Shown here piece after piece: positions 1 through 9,990 of a DNA stretch of 64,000 nucleotides. Numbering within the stretch: the first letter of the stretch is position 1; every line of letters starts with the position of its first letter. Under the pieces are notes generated by a model. It saw only the letters and a program-made list of their open reading frames with translations. It was not told the origin of the DNA and searched no databases. This stretch comes from Pseudobacteroides cellulosolvens ATCC 35603 = DSM 2933 (GTDB taxonomy: Bacteria > Bacillota > Clostridia > Acetivibrionales > DSM-2933): NCBI RefSeq assembly GCF_001262605.1, contig NZ_LGTC01000001.1, positions 682,001 to 746,000 of the forward strand. Reading direction: 5' to 3'. Position numbers and translations under genes: made by a program.

Positions 1-329
1 AAGACGGCTGTAATTGCGGATGTCACTGCAAAGAAAAGCATGAGCACAAGGCTGATGAGGTTTTTGATGTATGGGGAGTGGAAACACCAAAGGTGTTTGA
101 TGAAGGAAAGCTGAAGAAGCTTATATTAAGGCTGGAAAGCAAAAAAGACTTTGGAATGGTCTTAAGGGGTAAAGGTATTTTACAGGTTGGCTGTGATAAA
201 TGGATTCAGTTTGATTATGTTCATGGAGAGACGCAGATAAATGCTTCGAGTGCCGATTACACGGGACGGATTTGTATTATTGGAAGCGGCTTGAAAAAGG
301 ATGCTTTACATAAATTGTTTGAACTTTAG
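1..329 (+). CDS. CobW/G3E-family GTPase, C-terminal part (5' end outside window)
   Basis: The open frame runs in from the window edge (first complete codon at base 3) and ends at the TAG at 327-329. It begins with a Cys/His-rich metal-binding stretch (DGCNCGCHCKEKHEHK) and continues into a CobW C-terminal-type domain. G3E GTPases are metallochaperones or metal-insertion factors for zinc, cobalt or similar metals, and a Cys/His-rich linker like this is common in them. The N-terminal P-loop domain lies upstream of the window. It is 25 bp from a second CobW-like gene fused to a permease, suggesting one metal-handling operon. A GTG at 78 is an internal codon, not a real start. The metal is not predictable. 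Confidence 0.8.
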   Translation, partial: DGCNCGCHCKEKHEHKADEVFDVWGVETPKVFDEGKLKKLILRLESKKDFGMVLRGKGILQVGCDKWIQFDYVHGETQINASSADYTGRICIIGSGLKKDALHKLFEL

Positions 330-354
330 AAAATTATATTAAGGGGTTGTCAAA

Positions 355-1968
355 GTGAAGACTCAAATTGATATATATACAGGATTTCTCAGCTCTGGGA
401 AAACATCTTTGATAAAGCAGGTTGTAGCTGGAAAACTCAAATCAAAGGAAAGGATATTGCTTATACTTAGTGAGGCAGGGGAGGAAGAGATTTGTGAAGA
501 CAGCTATCCCTATGGTAATGTCTACATAAAAAGAATTCTAAGGGATGAAGTGTTAGAAGCTGCTGTGGTAAGTGAAGTGTATAAGAAGTATTTACCAAAT
601 AGAATAATAATTGAGCAAAATGGAATGTCAAGCCTTAATGAGCTTCTTGATGAGTTGGAAAAAAAGGAGGTTCGCAGGCTCTGTGAGATTGGAAATATAA
701 TCAATGTGGTTGACTGCCGAATGTTTGACATGCTTATGAGCATTACTGGTGCAACGCTAATTGAGCAGGTAACAAACAGTGATATTGTTGTTCTAAACTA
801 TGTATCAAAGGTTTATGAAGATAGGGTCAATAATCTTCTTAGGACAATCAAGACCCTAAACAAATCAGCGGAAATATTGAAAATAGATTTACCGGATGAC
901 TATGGAAAATACTTGGAAGACACGGGTATTAAGAATAGCGAAGAAAGCTTCATGAAGAAAGCTTACAATATGGTTTTACCAATACTGTTTATAATAATTG
1001 CAGCATACTTTCTGAAAACTGTCTTAATTGTCAGTGAAATTGATATTATAAGTATGGATATGTCATGGCTTCAGGGGTTTAATACAATATTTATTAGCAT
1101 ACTGATGCAGGCTTTCCCATTCCTTTTAATTGGGGTATTGGTATCATCCGTTATTCAAGTTTTTGTATCAAGGGATATGATAGTTAAGTATTTTCCAAAA
1201 AGTAAAGCGTCATCTTTTATAGCTGCTATTATTGGAGGACTGTTTTTTCCTGTATGTGACTGTGCAATAGTACCTGTTGCTTCACGCCTGGTGAAAAAAG
1301 GTGTGCCTATCTATACGGCTGTGACTTTCATGCTTGCGGCTCCTATTGTGAACCCAATAGTAATTGCATCAACACTGTATGCTTTTCCGGGTCAGCCTAT
1401 GTTAGTTGTATATAGACTGTTTCTTGGAATTACAATTGCAGTAGCATCAGGGTTTATGTTCTTGTTTTTTCCAGATGATGAGAAAAAGCTGATGACCGGC
1501 TATGAAAGTCTAATGTGCAACTGTATCTACTGTAACACTGCTGCTTCAACGGATGGGATAGTGAATAAAATTTCATCAGTATTCAAGCATGCAGGGGAAG
1601 AGTTTTTTGATGTGGGCAGATTTCTTATAACAGGTGCTTTGCTGACAACTATTTTTCAAACTGCAATTCCTAAAGACCTGCTGCTAGAGGTTTCAAATTC
1701 AGGCATTGTTTCCCTTGTACTGATGATGGCTGCTGCTGTTATACTTTCGGTATGTTCGTCATCTGATGCTTTTATTGCAAGAAGCTTTGCAAACCACTTT
1801 TCAATGGGATCAATTATGGGATTTTTGGTTTTGGGCCCTATGGTTGATATTAAAAATATACTGATAATGCTTGGAAGTTTTAACAGAAGGTTTGTAATGA
1901 AATTTATACTAATTGTTTGCACATTGGCATTTGCAATTCTTATGCTGTTTGCATCATTTTATGTCTAG
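355..1968 (+). CDS. CobW-like GTPase domain fused to UPF0718/ArsP-type permease
   Basis: 537 aa, GTG start preceded by AAGGGG. Residues 1-200 form a short CobW-like P-loop domain with a clear Walker A (GFLSSGKTSLI) and a VVDCR segment resembling the switch region; the usual NKxD base-recognition motif is only partly matched by NYVSK. From about residue 205 the protein is a polytopic membrane protein of the DUF318/UPF0718 permease family, with the family's FFPVCDCAIVPVASRLVKKG motif and an APIVNPIVIAST helix. A second Cys cluster (CNCIYC) sits in the central loop. Proteins of this family are proposed metal or metalloid exporters. A GTPase fused to the permease is unusual. It lies between a CobW gene and a TIGR03943 gene, and such permease/TIGR03943 pairs are commonly adjacent. 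Substrate unknown. Confidence 0.8.
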   Translation: MKTQIDIYTGFLSSGKTSLIKQVVAGKLKSKERILLILSEAGEEEICEDSYPYGNVYIKRILRDEVLEAAVVSEVYKKYLPNRIIIEQNGMSSLNELLDELEKKEVRRLCEIGNIINVVDCRMFDMLMSITGATLIEQVTNSDIVVLNYVSKVYEDRVNNLLRTIKTLNKSAEILKIDLPDDYGKYLEDTGIKNSEESFMKKAYNMVLPILFIIIAAYFLKTVLIVSEIDIISMDMSWLQGFNTIFISILMQAFPFLLIGVLVSSVIQVFVSRDMIVKYFPKSKASSFIAAIIGGLFFPVCDCAIVPVASRLVKKGVPIYTAVTFMLAAPIVNPIVIASTLYAFPGQPMLVVYRLFLGITIAVASGFMFLFFPDDEKKLMTGYESLMCNCIYCNTAASTDGIVNKISSVFKHAGEEFFDVGRFLITGALLTTIFQTAIPKDLLLEVSNSGIVSLVLMMAAAVILSVCSSSDAFIARSFANHFSMGSIMGFLVLGPMVDIKNILIMLGSFNRRFVMKFILIVCTLAFAILMLFASFYV

Positions 1969-1980
1969 GAAACTATCTTT

Positions 1981-2835
1981 GTGATTTATTTGAGGTATAA
2001 AGGTATGAAAAATATTAAGAATTTTAGCATAAACATAGAAGCAGTAATAAAAATAGCTACGTTATTAGGATATGCTTTACTGTTTTACATGGTAATCATA
2101 TCAGGGAATGCCAAATATTATGTCCATCCTAGAATTGTACCATATATGGTATTTGGAATTTTAGTGTTTATTTTGATTTCATACTTCATCTCGGATGAGC
2201 TATTGCGGCCAAAGAGGCAAAGAAACGCCATATGGAGATATGTATTTTTTATTATTCCATTAATACTTGCTTTTTCCATACCTCCCAAAAACCTCGAGGT
2301 CGATTCCATCTCCCTAAGCGGAAATTATATACGGGACAACTCCCATAAGGAAGCAGAGCACTATAGCAGCCAAGGATCAAATGGCACTAATGAATCAGAA
2401 AATTATAATGATTATGATGATAAGAATGATGATAATGTACCCAGTGAAACGCCTTCTCCCAATGGATTGGTTATGAATAATAACACAGTTATTATGAAGA
2501 GTGAAAACTTTATTCCATGGATAGAGGAATTATATAATAACCTGGTTAGGTACGAAGGAAAAAATATTGAGGTAGTAGGATTTGTCTTTAGGGATAAGGA
2601 ATTTAACCCAAGTGAGTTTGTGCCAGCAAGATTCACTATGAGCTGCTGTGCAGCAGATATGCAGCCTGTGGGTATTTTATGCAATTATGAAGGAACGGTA
2701 AACCTTAAAAAGGATTCATGGGTCAAAGTAACAGGGAAGATACTAAGGGGTGAATACAAAGGTCAAATAATGCCATACATAGATGCAGAAACTGTTGAAC
2801 CTGCACAAAAGCCTGAAAATGAAATAGTTTATTGA
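1981..2835 (+). CDS. TIGR03943 family (YcgQ-like) membrane protein
   Basis: 284 aa from the GTG at 1981; an ATG at 2005 preceded by GAGG is an equally good or better start. Three to four hydrophobic helices fill the first 105 residues. A low-complexity Asn/Asp/Ser linker follows, then a soluble OB-like C-terminal domain with the family's conserved SCCAAD motif and a VKVTGKI strand. TIGR03943 proteins are the partner of UPF0718 permeases (YcgR/YcgQ pair), and here the permease gene ends 12 bp upstream. They probably act together at the membrane in transport of a metal or a similar small substrate; this is inferred from context, not from demonstrated activity. Confidence 0.82.
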   Translation: MIYLRYKGMKNIKNFSINIEAVIKIATLLGYALLFYMVIISGNAKYYVHPRIVPYMVFGILVFILISYFISDELLRPKRQRNAIWRYVFFIIPLILAFSIPPKNLEVDSISLSGNYIRDNSHKEAEHYSSQGSNGTNESENYNDYDDKNDDNVPSETPSPNGLVMNNNTVIMKSENFIPWIEELYNNLVRYEGKNIEVVGFVFRDKEFNPSEFVPARFTMSCCAADMQPVGILCNYEGTVNLKKDSWVKVTGKILRGEYKGQIMPYIDAETVEPAQKPENEIVY

Positions 2836-2847
2836 GGATTTATCCCC

Positions 2848-3612
2848 TTATTTAATCCCCAATACAGCCTTAAGATCCTTTATCCTGAGCCTGCTTACAG
2901 GAATATCAAAGGTTACATCCTCAAGATTCAAAATGAAATTGTTATTAAACATTGGAGAGATCTTAGTTACATAACGCAAATTAACAAGATAACTTCTGTG
3001 ACACCTGAAAAAGCCCATGGTTCCAAGCTTTGCTTCCAAATTATCCATCATTTCCTTTGTCTTAAATTTGCCGCTGGTTGATACAATGATGGTTTTGCCT
3101 AGTTGGGCTTCGAAGTAATATATATCTGATATTTTAATGAGGTTTATATCCTCGTCATCATATGCAGGAAACCTTTCTGAGTCTTGCTTTAAATTCTGGT
3201 CTATCCGATTAAGTTTGTCGATAATTGAACTATTCTTGCTGGTATTCTTAATATTAAAGCTCAAAAGTCGTTCTACAGCACGGTCAAGCCTGTCTCTATC
3301 AACAGGTTTTAAAATGTAGTCTATTGCATTTAAGTCAAATGCTTTTACAGCATAATCATCATAGGCTGTGACAAATATTATTTTTATATTGGAATGTAGT
3401 TCTATAAGTTCTCTTGCAACATTTAGTCCATTAATTACTGGCATATCTATGTCTAAAAATGCTGCATCGAATTTGATATTTTTAGCTTCCTCCAGTGCGG
3501 TAACAGGGTCATCGAAGGTTGCAGCGATTTCAATACCCTGATGTTTTTTTAGAAGGAACTCCAATTCATCTAATGCAAATCTTTCATCATCAACTAATAT
3601 AACTTTAACCAT
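2848..3612 (-). CDS. LytTR-family response regulator
   Basis: 254 aa. Residues 1-120 are a receiver domain with the acidic pocket (VDDE), the phospho-acceptor Asp in FLDIDMP, the switch Thr in FVTAYDD and the Lys in LKPVDRD. The C-terminal 100 residues are a LytTR DNA-binding domain (typical FFRCHRSYLVN segment). The start has a good GGGGAG ribosome site. It lies 42 bp downstream of a hybrid kinase that ends in a LytS-type kinase module, which is the usual partner of LytTR regulators, so the two are probably a cognate pair. Target genes are unknown. Confidence 0.93.
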   Translation of the reverse strand: MVKVILVDDERFALDELEFLLKKHQGIEIAATFDDPVTALEEAKNIKFDAAFLDIDMPVINGLNVARELIELHSNIKIIFVTAYDDYAVKAFDLNAIDYILKPVDRDRLDRAVERLLSFNIKNTSKNSSIIDKLNRIDQNLKQDSERFPAYDDEDINLIKISDIYYFEAQLGKTIIVSTSGKFKTKEMMDNLEAKLGTMGFFRCHRSYLVNLRYVTKISPMFNNNFILNLEDVTFDIPVSRLRIKDLKAVLGIK

Positions 3613-3654
3613 ATATTTTTCTCCCCTTATAGAAACTAACTTGTCAAAACAAAT

Positions 3655-6600
3655 TTAAATCTTTATTCCCTTTGGAATTTTAAAGTAAATCTTTGTTCCC
3701 TTACCCATCTCGCTTTCTATATTAAGTCCGCTGCCAAAACATGTTATGAGCCTTTTATTAACGTTTACAAGACCAATACCTGTTGTCTTTGTATTTTCAT
3801 TAAGCAGCACCGGTATTAGCTCATTTGGAATACCGTTTCCATCATCTTCTACAGATACAAATATATGATCCTCCATATCCTTTACCCTCATGAAGATAGT
3901 ACCGCCTTCCCTTTTTGGGAGAATACCATGCTTGATTGAATTTTCAACAATAGGTTGTATGATAAGATGAGGTACATTTTGGTCTACATCGTCAATATCA
4001 TATTCCGTAAGTATTTTAGTCGGATAACGTGCAGTCATTATGTATATGTATGATTTTACCATATTTATTTCCTTTTTTAAAGAGATTGATTTTTCTATGC
4101 CTTTAAATTTAAAGGTTTCACGAAGGAAGCTGCTGAGTTCAAATAAAAGCTCTCTTGACTTTTCTGGGTCTGTCCTTATAAGGGACATGATCACATTTAA
4201 TGTGTTGTATAAAAAGTGAGGTTTTATCTGGGCTTGAAGGAAGTTCATTTCTGCTGCTACGGCTAAGTCAATTGATTTCTTGACCTCCAAAAGGTTCTGG
4301 ATTCTGGCTTTAAGCTCCTTGTCGTTGAAGGGCTTTGTAAGGTAATCGTTTGCACCTGCCTCAAATCCGGCTAAAATGTCGGCAGGTTGGTTTTTAACAG
4401 TTACAAGGAGAATGGGAAGGTCATACATTTCATATTTTTCGCGAAGTTTTCTGCATACATCATAACCGGACATCCTAGGCATCATAACATCAAGAATAGC
4501 AATATCAGGTTTTGTGCTGCCGTCAATGGCTTCCAGTGCATTTTGACCGTTGGTAGCAGTGATGATATTATATTCCTCCTTGCGGAACATGTTTTGAAGT
4601 ATTCGAAGATTTACCGGTTCATCATCGGCAACTAATATGTTAATTTCCTTTTCTTTACTATTCTTATTATTTACAACACTTGCTGCGGCAGTTTCCATAA
4701 CAGTTTCAATATTGGCTGATGATTTTATAAATTTATTGTTTTCTGATTTTTCCAAGCTAAGCTGCAGCGTAAAGATAAATTTTGAACCGCTATTTGACTC
4801 TGTCTGGCAAGACTCTGCCCAAATGGTGCCGCCATGCAATTCAACAAGCTTTTTAGTTATACTAAGTCCCAGGCCGGTTCCAGTGTTAGTAATTGATTCA
4901 ACGTCTTGGACCTGCTCAAAAGGAACAAAAATTTTTTCAAGCATATTATGAGGGATTCCGATACCGGTATCTGAAACGCTTATTTCCACAAAGCCGTCTT
5001 TTACTGAAGCTTCTGCTGTTATACTGCCCCTTTCGGTAAACTTAAGTGCATTACCTACAAGATTGTACATAATCTGAAAAAGTCGGTTTTCATCTGCATA
5101 AACATTTATTGATTCATCATTAACAGCATTTTTTAGAATAAGATCCTTCTCTCTGGAAACAGGCCTTAATACAGCAAAGACAAGGTCTACAATCTGCCAA
5201 AGATTGATGGTTTTAAGGTTTAATACAATATCGCTGTTTTTCATTTTTGCAAAGTCCATGATATTGTTAACAAGCTCGGTAAGTCTTCGTGCACATGAAA
5301 CAATTAAAGACAGGTTTTCCGAGTCTTTAGAAGACTTTTGAATTGACTCATCAAGCATGGACTCCGCAATACCGATAATACCATGCATGGGCGTTTTTAA
5401 TTCATGAGCGGTATTTACAAGAAAATCATCCTTCAGCTTGTCCAAAATGAGAAGCTTTTCAGACAAATGCTCAACCTTTGTAAAGGTTTTTGTAAAGTTA
5501 ATTGCCAACCGCACAGATAAAATAGTTATGAAAATGAACCAGCCGAACTTGTTTAAGTTTGTATAAACCTTGTCAGCTTTGTATATAATATCCATTATAT
5601 CTGTTATAAAAAGGATTGCAAGGCCAAAAAGTATCAAAAGTGCGTCTTTATTCTTTCTCTGTATTTTTAGGAGAAAGTAGACGACATACAGGGAAGAGAT
5701 TACAAATATGATATTGTATGTTTTTATAAGTATACCTGCATAGCTCCATTTATTCAAAATATAAATTATGAATACTGAAGATATGAAAACCATAGATATA
5801 ATCTTTGCTGACAAAACTATTTTTCTATGCATTATATTTGGATATAGAGCATCAAGATAAGTTATTATAAACAATAAAACCATGAAAGTATTGATTTCAA
5901 AAATCAAGTTATATACATTTTTATTTAGATTGGGGAACAAAAAAAATAAAGGAGGATCCTTTGGCAGGCAAGATGTATATACGGCTGCAGCAAAACTGTA
6001 AAGTGCTGTATATAGATAAGGCTTTTCCTTTCTTCTAAATAAAAATATCATTAAATGATAAAAGCCATAAAAAGTATTATGAATATTATTGGGAGGCTTA
6101 AAGTGAAATTCTTGTATTTAAAATTAAGTATTTGTTCTTTTGTTCCTAATAATATATCTTTAGGATTAAAATCATAAGCATGGACCACTATATCCACAGT
6201 ACCACTTTTTATATCAATGAAGTCTGCAATATTAATGCTGTTAACGGTAAGTGTATCTTTAACCCAGTCTGTATCGGGCATTTTGTTAACACCGTTAATC
6301 CAAATGTTGTAATCCTGGAAGTTGGATACAAAAATTCCTAGGACTTTTTCACTATTATTGAGAAGGATTTTAAGCCTATAGGTTGATGGCGAATTAACGC
6401 CTCTTACACTAGGAACTTTGGCATATGTATGTAAAACACTTGAAGTTTCCAGTTCAGATGGTGACAAAATAACTGAATCAAAGAACTGCCAATTCCCATC
6501 AAGGCTGACATAGCCATCGTTTTGAAAATTCCAGCTCCTTAAATCATAAATCCCGCCCTTAATATCAGGTGAAGGCTTGATTTTTGTGCTGCAACCGCCT

Positions 6601-6655
6601 AAAAATAAACTTATTAATATTATTATAAAAAGTATATATGATTTTTAGTTTTCAT
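3655..6655 (-). CDS. 7TMR-DISM hybrid sensor kinase with two kinase modules (two single-base frameshifts)
   Basis: In three pieces as given. An ATG at 6655 opens in one frame. A lipoprotein signal (SLFLGGC lipobox) and extracellular domain read in a second frame to the stop at 6051-6053. The remaining 798 codons start at 6051 in a third frame. Adding one T at 6642-6646 and one A at 6060-6063 (plus-strand runs) restores one frame of 1,000 aa and recreates the family motif FYHLMIFLFRRKEKPYLY. Domain order: lipoprotein signal, 7TMR-DISM extracellular domain, seven-helix membrane domain, HisKA (TAHELKTP), HATPase, receiver (ILDVMMP), LytS-type His kinase (QAQIKPHFLYNTLN), second HATPase (DDGNGIP). 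Carrying both a classical and a LytS-type kinase is striking. The partner is probably the LytTR regulator just downstream. The ligand is unknown. Confidence 0.85.
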
Positions 6656-6840
6656 AATTGTTATCATCTTTTAATTTATTTATGGGATTTTGAGCTTGCC
6701 AATATTCTATAATAATTTACCATGAATGTCTACGAATTTATATAACCAAGAGGTTATGTCAAAAAAAGCATAATCTTATATAATTTTATATAAATTATAA
6801 AGCCTTCTTCTATTTAATGTATTATTATTATATAATAAAC

Positions 6841-6926
6841 AAAATCGCTTGCGATTTTGCAACCTTGATTATTGTCGTAAGAAATTGTGGTATAGAATAC
6901 ACTATAATTTCCTAGACATATTAAAA
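6841..6926 (+). repeat. Dispersed intergenic repeat A, copy 1
   Basis: This stretch, roughly ATCGCTTGC...TTGATTATTGTCG...TTTCCTAGACATATTAAAA, matches the reverse complement of 59250-59350 closely over about 90 bp and 19829-19897 over about 60 bp. It ends about 28 bp upstream of the propeller-like gene start. All three copies lie just upstream of a gene. The rest of 6656-6953 is AT-rich with no other feature visible. It may be a miniature mobile element or a shared regulatory leader; the sequence alone does not decide. Confidence 0.7.
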
Positions 6927-6953
6927 ATTCTTGAGTTTAAAGAGGGGGATAAC

Positions 6954-7727
6954 ATGAGCACAGAAGCGGTAAACATTAATGTAGTTAAAGAAAAATCAGC
7001 TTCAAATTATGGTTTAATTACTTCTATAAAGTCATGCCAAGAGCCCGGTTCATCTGATGTGTTTATTGTATCGTTAGCTGTGAACGGAAAAGAAATGAGC
7101 ATTCTTGAAGGCGTTAACCCAAAGGAACTTAAAGCTGCTGCAACAATACAAAGAACCATAGAAAATCCCGGCGGTATATGCAAGTACAATAAGGATTATT
7201 TTATTATTGACAGCAAAAAGAAGCTTTTATACAGGATGATTGAAGGCGGCAAAAAAATGGCATGTGAATTGTCACTTGTTACAAAAGGCAGTGATATGGC
7301 TCTTTCTCTGCTAAACACACCTGGAAGCACCATTAGTGATCTGGATATAAAAGGTGACAAAGTTTGGTTTATATGTAATGCGGGATATTCCAGTACTGTT
7401 TGCTCTTTGGACTTGAAAAACGAAAAGGAAGAAGTATATTTTAACTTTGACAATATTTTTCTTACAAGGGGGTCAAGGCCAAGCGGTATTTTGTTTTTTG
7501 AGGATAGGAAAAGGATTATGGTTATGGATTCATTTAAGTGTATTCTTACCACCTATGAAATTGATGGTAAAAGCCTTTATAATTATAAGGGACAGTTTAA
7601 CAAGGATTCAAGTATAAAACTGGGTGTCAATACCGACTATGTTGCCAAAGGACTGGCAATAGATAAAAGTACCAATATATGGGTATTGGAAAGCAGGGTG
7701 GAAAACAAAAGGGTTGTTTATAGATAA
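6954..7727 (+). CDS. Propeller-like hypothetical protein paired with a caspase-like protease
   Basis: The open frame extends upstream to 6849, but the ATG at 6954 has the only good ribosome site (GAGGGGGAT), giving 257 aa. No signal peptide is seen. The sequence alternates short hydrophobic strands and turns (ISDLDIKGDKVWFIC, GLAIDKSTNIWVLES), a pattern typical of NHL/six-bladed propeller repeats such as those in SMP-30-type proteins; I cannot assign a named family. It ends 18 bp before the caspase-like gene and surely shares its transcript, so a sensor, scaffold or substrate role for that protease is plausible but inferred. Confidence 0.6.
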   Translation: MSTEAVNINVVKEKSASNYGLITSIKSCQEPGSSDVFIVSLAVNGKEMSILEGVNPKELKAAATIQRTIENPGGICKYNKDYFIIDSKKKLLYRMIEGGKKMACELSLVTKGSDMALSLLNTPGSTISDLDIKGDKVWFICNAGYSSTVCSLDLKNEKEEVYFNFDNIFLTRGSRPSGILFFEDRKRIMVMDSFKCILTTYEIDGKSLYNYKGQFNKDSSIKLGVNTDYVAKGLAIDKSTNIWVLESRVENKRVVYR

Positions 7728-7745
7728 AGAAAGGGGAGCACTATA

Positions 7746-9077
7746 ATGAATATATATTCTCTATTAATATGCGGCGGTATTGCAGATGTGAACCATTATG
7801 ATGAATTTTGGAATGATACAGCCTGTATGTGGGAGCTTCTTCAAAGGAAAGTTGAAAAAAACGGCCTTGGAGTAAAAGATGAAAACATAATTGTTTTTTA
7901 TGGTAACGGAGTTGATTTTAGTGATTCCGAGGGTAATATGACAAAATATTGTTATAAAAGACCTTTAAATAGGAATATTGTAAAAGGCAGTCTCAGAGAA
8001 CCGGTATCTGGAAAACTCACGGAAAAGCTGTCTGGAAAATTGGCAGGAAGATTGTCACAAAGATTGCCTGAAAGGCTGCCACTATTAAGAAGACCTCTGA
8101 CTGATTATGCTGCAACCTCTGATAATATAGAAAGAGTGTTAAATTCATTAAGTTCAACCAATGATATTGATTTGCTCTTTATATGGACTTTCGGTCATGG
8201 CTTCAGGGATGAAAATAACTCATACCTTTTACTGGCGGATGGCAGCAAGTTATATGATTATAGATTGGCCGAGCTTTTAGAAAATATAAACTGTACAACC
8301 AGAATAATTTGCATGCAGCAGTGCTTTAGCGGAGGCTTTATTGATAATCTTAAGAAAGACGGCAATAGAAACACTAAGAATAGGAATATAATTTTGACTT
8401 CATGCTCCGATTTTGCTTCTGCTTATCCGACAAATGACAACGTTGAAGAAGATAGAGAAAACGGTGTATTATACAGCCATGGAGAGTTTAACTATCATTT
8501 ATACAATGCGTTAAGCAGTAAAAAGTTCAATACCGAGGCTTTAATACCCGGCGATCACAGAAAAGCCTGCGAAATGATGTTTGAAGTTTATAAATATATA
8601 AGTGATAATGATAATATAGATGAGGAATCAACTCAATATTATGACTCGGAAAATGGATATTGGAATGAAGGTCCGGAATTGATAGATTATTTAAGGTCCC
8701 GCTGGACATTTAGCTGGAACGGGGGAAATAATGAAGAATGCGGACCAATAATTGAGTTTTCTTATCCATTGACAGAGATGTACAGAGCTGCTAAAAACAA
8801 ACAAGTTTATCTGTCAATAGAAGGTAAAATGGTTCATAATTTTAATTTGAATAATTCAGAATACAGGGTAATTATAAAAAATCCCGATAAATTTAGCTTG
8901 GATGGTTACTTTACGGCGGATTTTGATAATAAAAAAATTACATACACAGGCAAAGTTTACTCAAGGTCATCTAGACCATATTGTATTGGGTATGAACCTG
9001 AGCCTACAGACAAAAGCTATTGTGAGAGTGATAAAGAATCTCATGAATGGAAGATTGTGGTATTTAATTGGTTTTAA
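7746..9077 (+). CDS. Caspase-like (clan CD) cysteine protease
   Basis: 443 aa, ATG preceded by AAGGGGAG. The N-terminal half has the caspase-fold pattern: a first strand (YSLLICGG), a strand before the catalytic His with FGHG (His151), and a strand ending in QQCFSGG (Cys193), followed by IILTSCSD and a later YHLYNAL helix. Such His-Gly / Cys-x-Gly dyads mark the C13/C14 families (legumain, caspase, metacaspase). Residues about 80-118 are an insert of repeated basic/Leu units (GKLTEKLSGKLAGRL) which could be an activation loop. The C-terminal 150 residues are of unknown fold. No signal peptide, so probably cytoplasmic. Cotranscribed with the propeller-like gene. Substrate unknown; family assignment is by motif only. 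Confidence 0.72.
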   Translation: MNIYSLLICGGIADVNHYDEFWNDTACMWELLQRKVEKNGLGVKDENIIVFYGNGVDFSDSEGNMTKYCYKRPLNRNIVKGSLREPVSGKLTEKLSGKLAGRLSQRLPERLPLLRRPLTDYAATSDNIERVLNSLSSTNDIDLLFIWTFGHGFRDENNSYLLLADGSKLYDYRLAELLENINCTTRIICMQQCFSGGFIDNLKKDGNRNTKNRNIILTSCSDFASAYPTNDNVEEDRENGVLYSHGEFNYHLYNALSSKKFNTEALIPGDHRKACEMMFEVYKYISDNDNIDEESTQYYDSENGYWNEGPELIDYLRSRWTFSWNGGNNEECGPIIEFSYPLTEMYRAAKNKQVYLSIEGKMVHNFNLNNSEYRVIIKNPDKFSLDGYFTADFDNKKITYTGKVYSRSSRPYCIGYEPEPTDKSYCESDKESHEWKIVVFNWF

Positions 9078-9108
9078 GGAAGAATAATATATATCTAGGA
9101 GGATAAGA

Positions 9109-9977
9109 ATGGGATTAAAGGATGGAAACTCAACCTTGCCTGTGAAGTTTATGGCGAGTTGTGAAGAGTATAATGATGCAGAAATAGTGTTAGTTGGGGT
9201 GCCTATGGATTTTACCTGCAGCTTCAGGCCAGGAACAAGGTTTGGGCCTCAGAAAATAAGAGAGGTATCCATTGGGATAGAAGAATATAGTGTATATATG
9301 GATAAAGACTTGACAGACAGCTCGTTTTTCGACTGCGGAGACCTTGATATGCCCTTTGGGAATGTGGAAGGAAGTCTTAAACTTATTGGGGATTCAGCAC
9401 AAGAGATTTTGGATGACGGTAAATTTCCTATATTCATAGGTGGTGAGCATTTAATAAGCGTACCTGTTATCAAAGAGGTCCATAAAAAGTATGGAGATGA
9501 ACTTATAGTTCTTCATTTTGATGCTCATGCCGATCTTAGGGAGGTTATCTGGGATGTCCTAACTCCCATGCATCTGCTATCAGAAGGCTCGTCGACTTTA
9601 TGCCCGGAAAAAACATTTATCAGTTCGGCATTAGATCAGGAACAAAGGAAGAGTTCCAATTTGCAAAGGATAACACCCATATGTACAAGTTTGATGTTAT
9701 TGAGCCATTGGAGGAAGTAATCAAAACATTAGGTAACAAACCGGTTTATATTACACTTGATATCGATGTGGTTGATCCTGCCTTTGCAAACGGTACTGGA
9801 ACTCCCGAACCTGGAGGCATCACCTCAAGGGAAATGCTTAAAGCAGTTGGGATACTAAAAGGCCTTAATATTGTAGGATTTGATTTGGTTGAGGTTTCAC
9901 CAATATTTGATCAATCGGATAGGACTGCACTTTTAGCGGCAAAAATAATAAGGGATATAATTTTAATGGTGAAGTAA
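9109..9977 (+). CDS. speB: Agmatinase (ureohydrolase), frameshifted by one base
   Basis: Agmatinase hydrolyses agmatine to putrescine and urea. The start has a perfect AGGAGG. The frame is intact to about 9543, where the GG run at 9543-9544 seems to lack one G; restoring it joins both parts into 289 aa, the family's normal size, and converts nonsense into a natural LREGYLGCPNSHAS stretch. Metal ligands are present: GGEH, HFDAHADLR and LDIDVVDPAF, with the ending GTGTPEPGG. The other ureohydrolases (arginase, formiminoglutamase) are possible but less likely. The next gene starts 13 bp downstream. Without the correction, the product would be a 203-aa fragment lacking two metal ligands. Confidence 0.85.
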
Positions 9978-9990
9978 GGAATGAGGGGAA

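Noticed and set aside
6051..6467. A separate small gene (138 aa) coupled to the kinase by TAATG
   Set aside because: Restoring one base in the T run recreates the family motif across the junction, so it is one gene.
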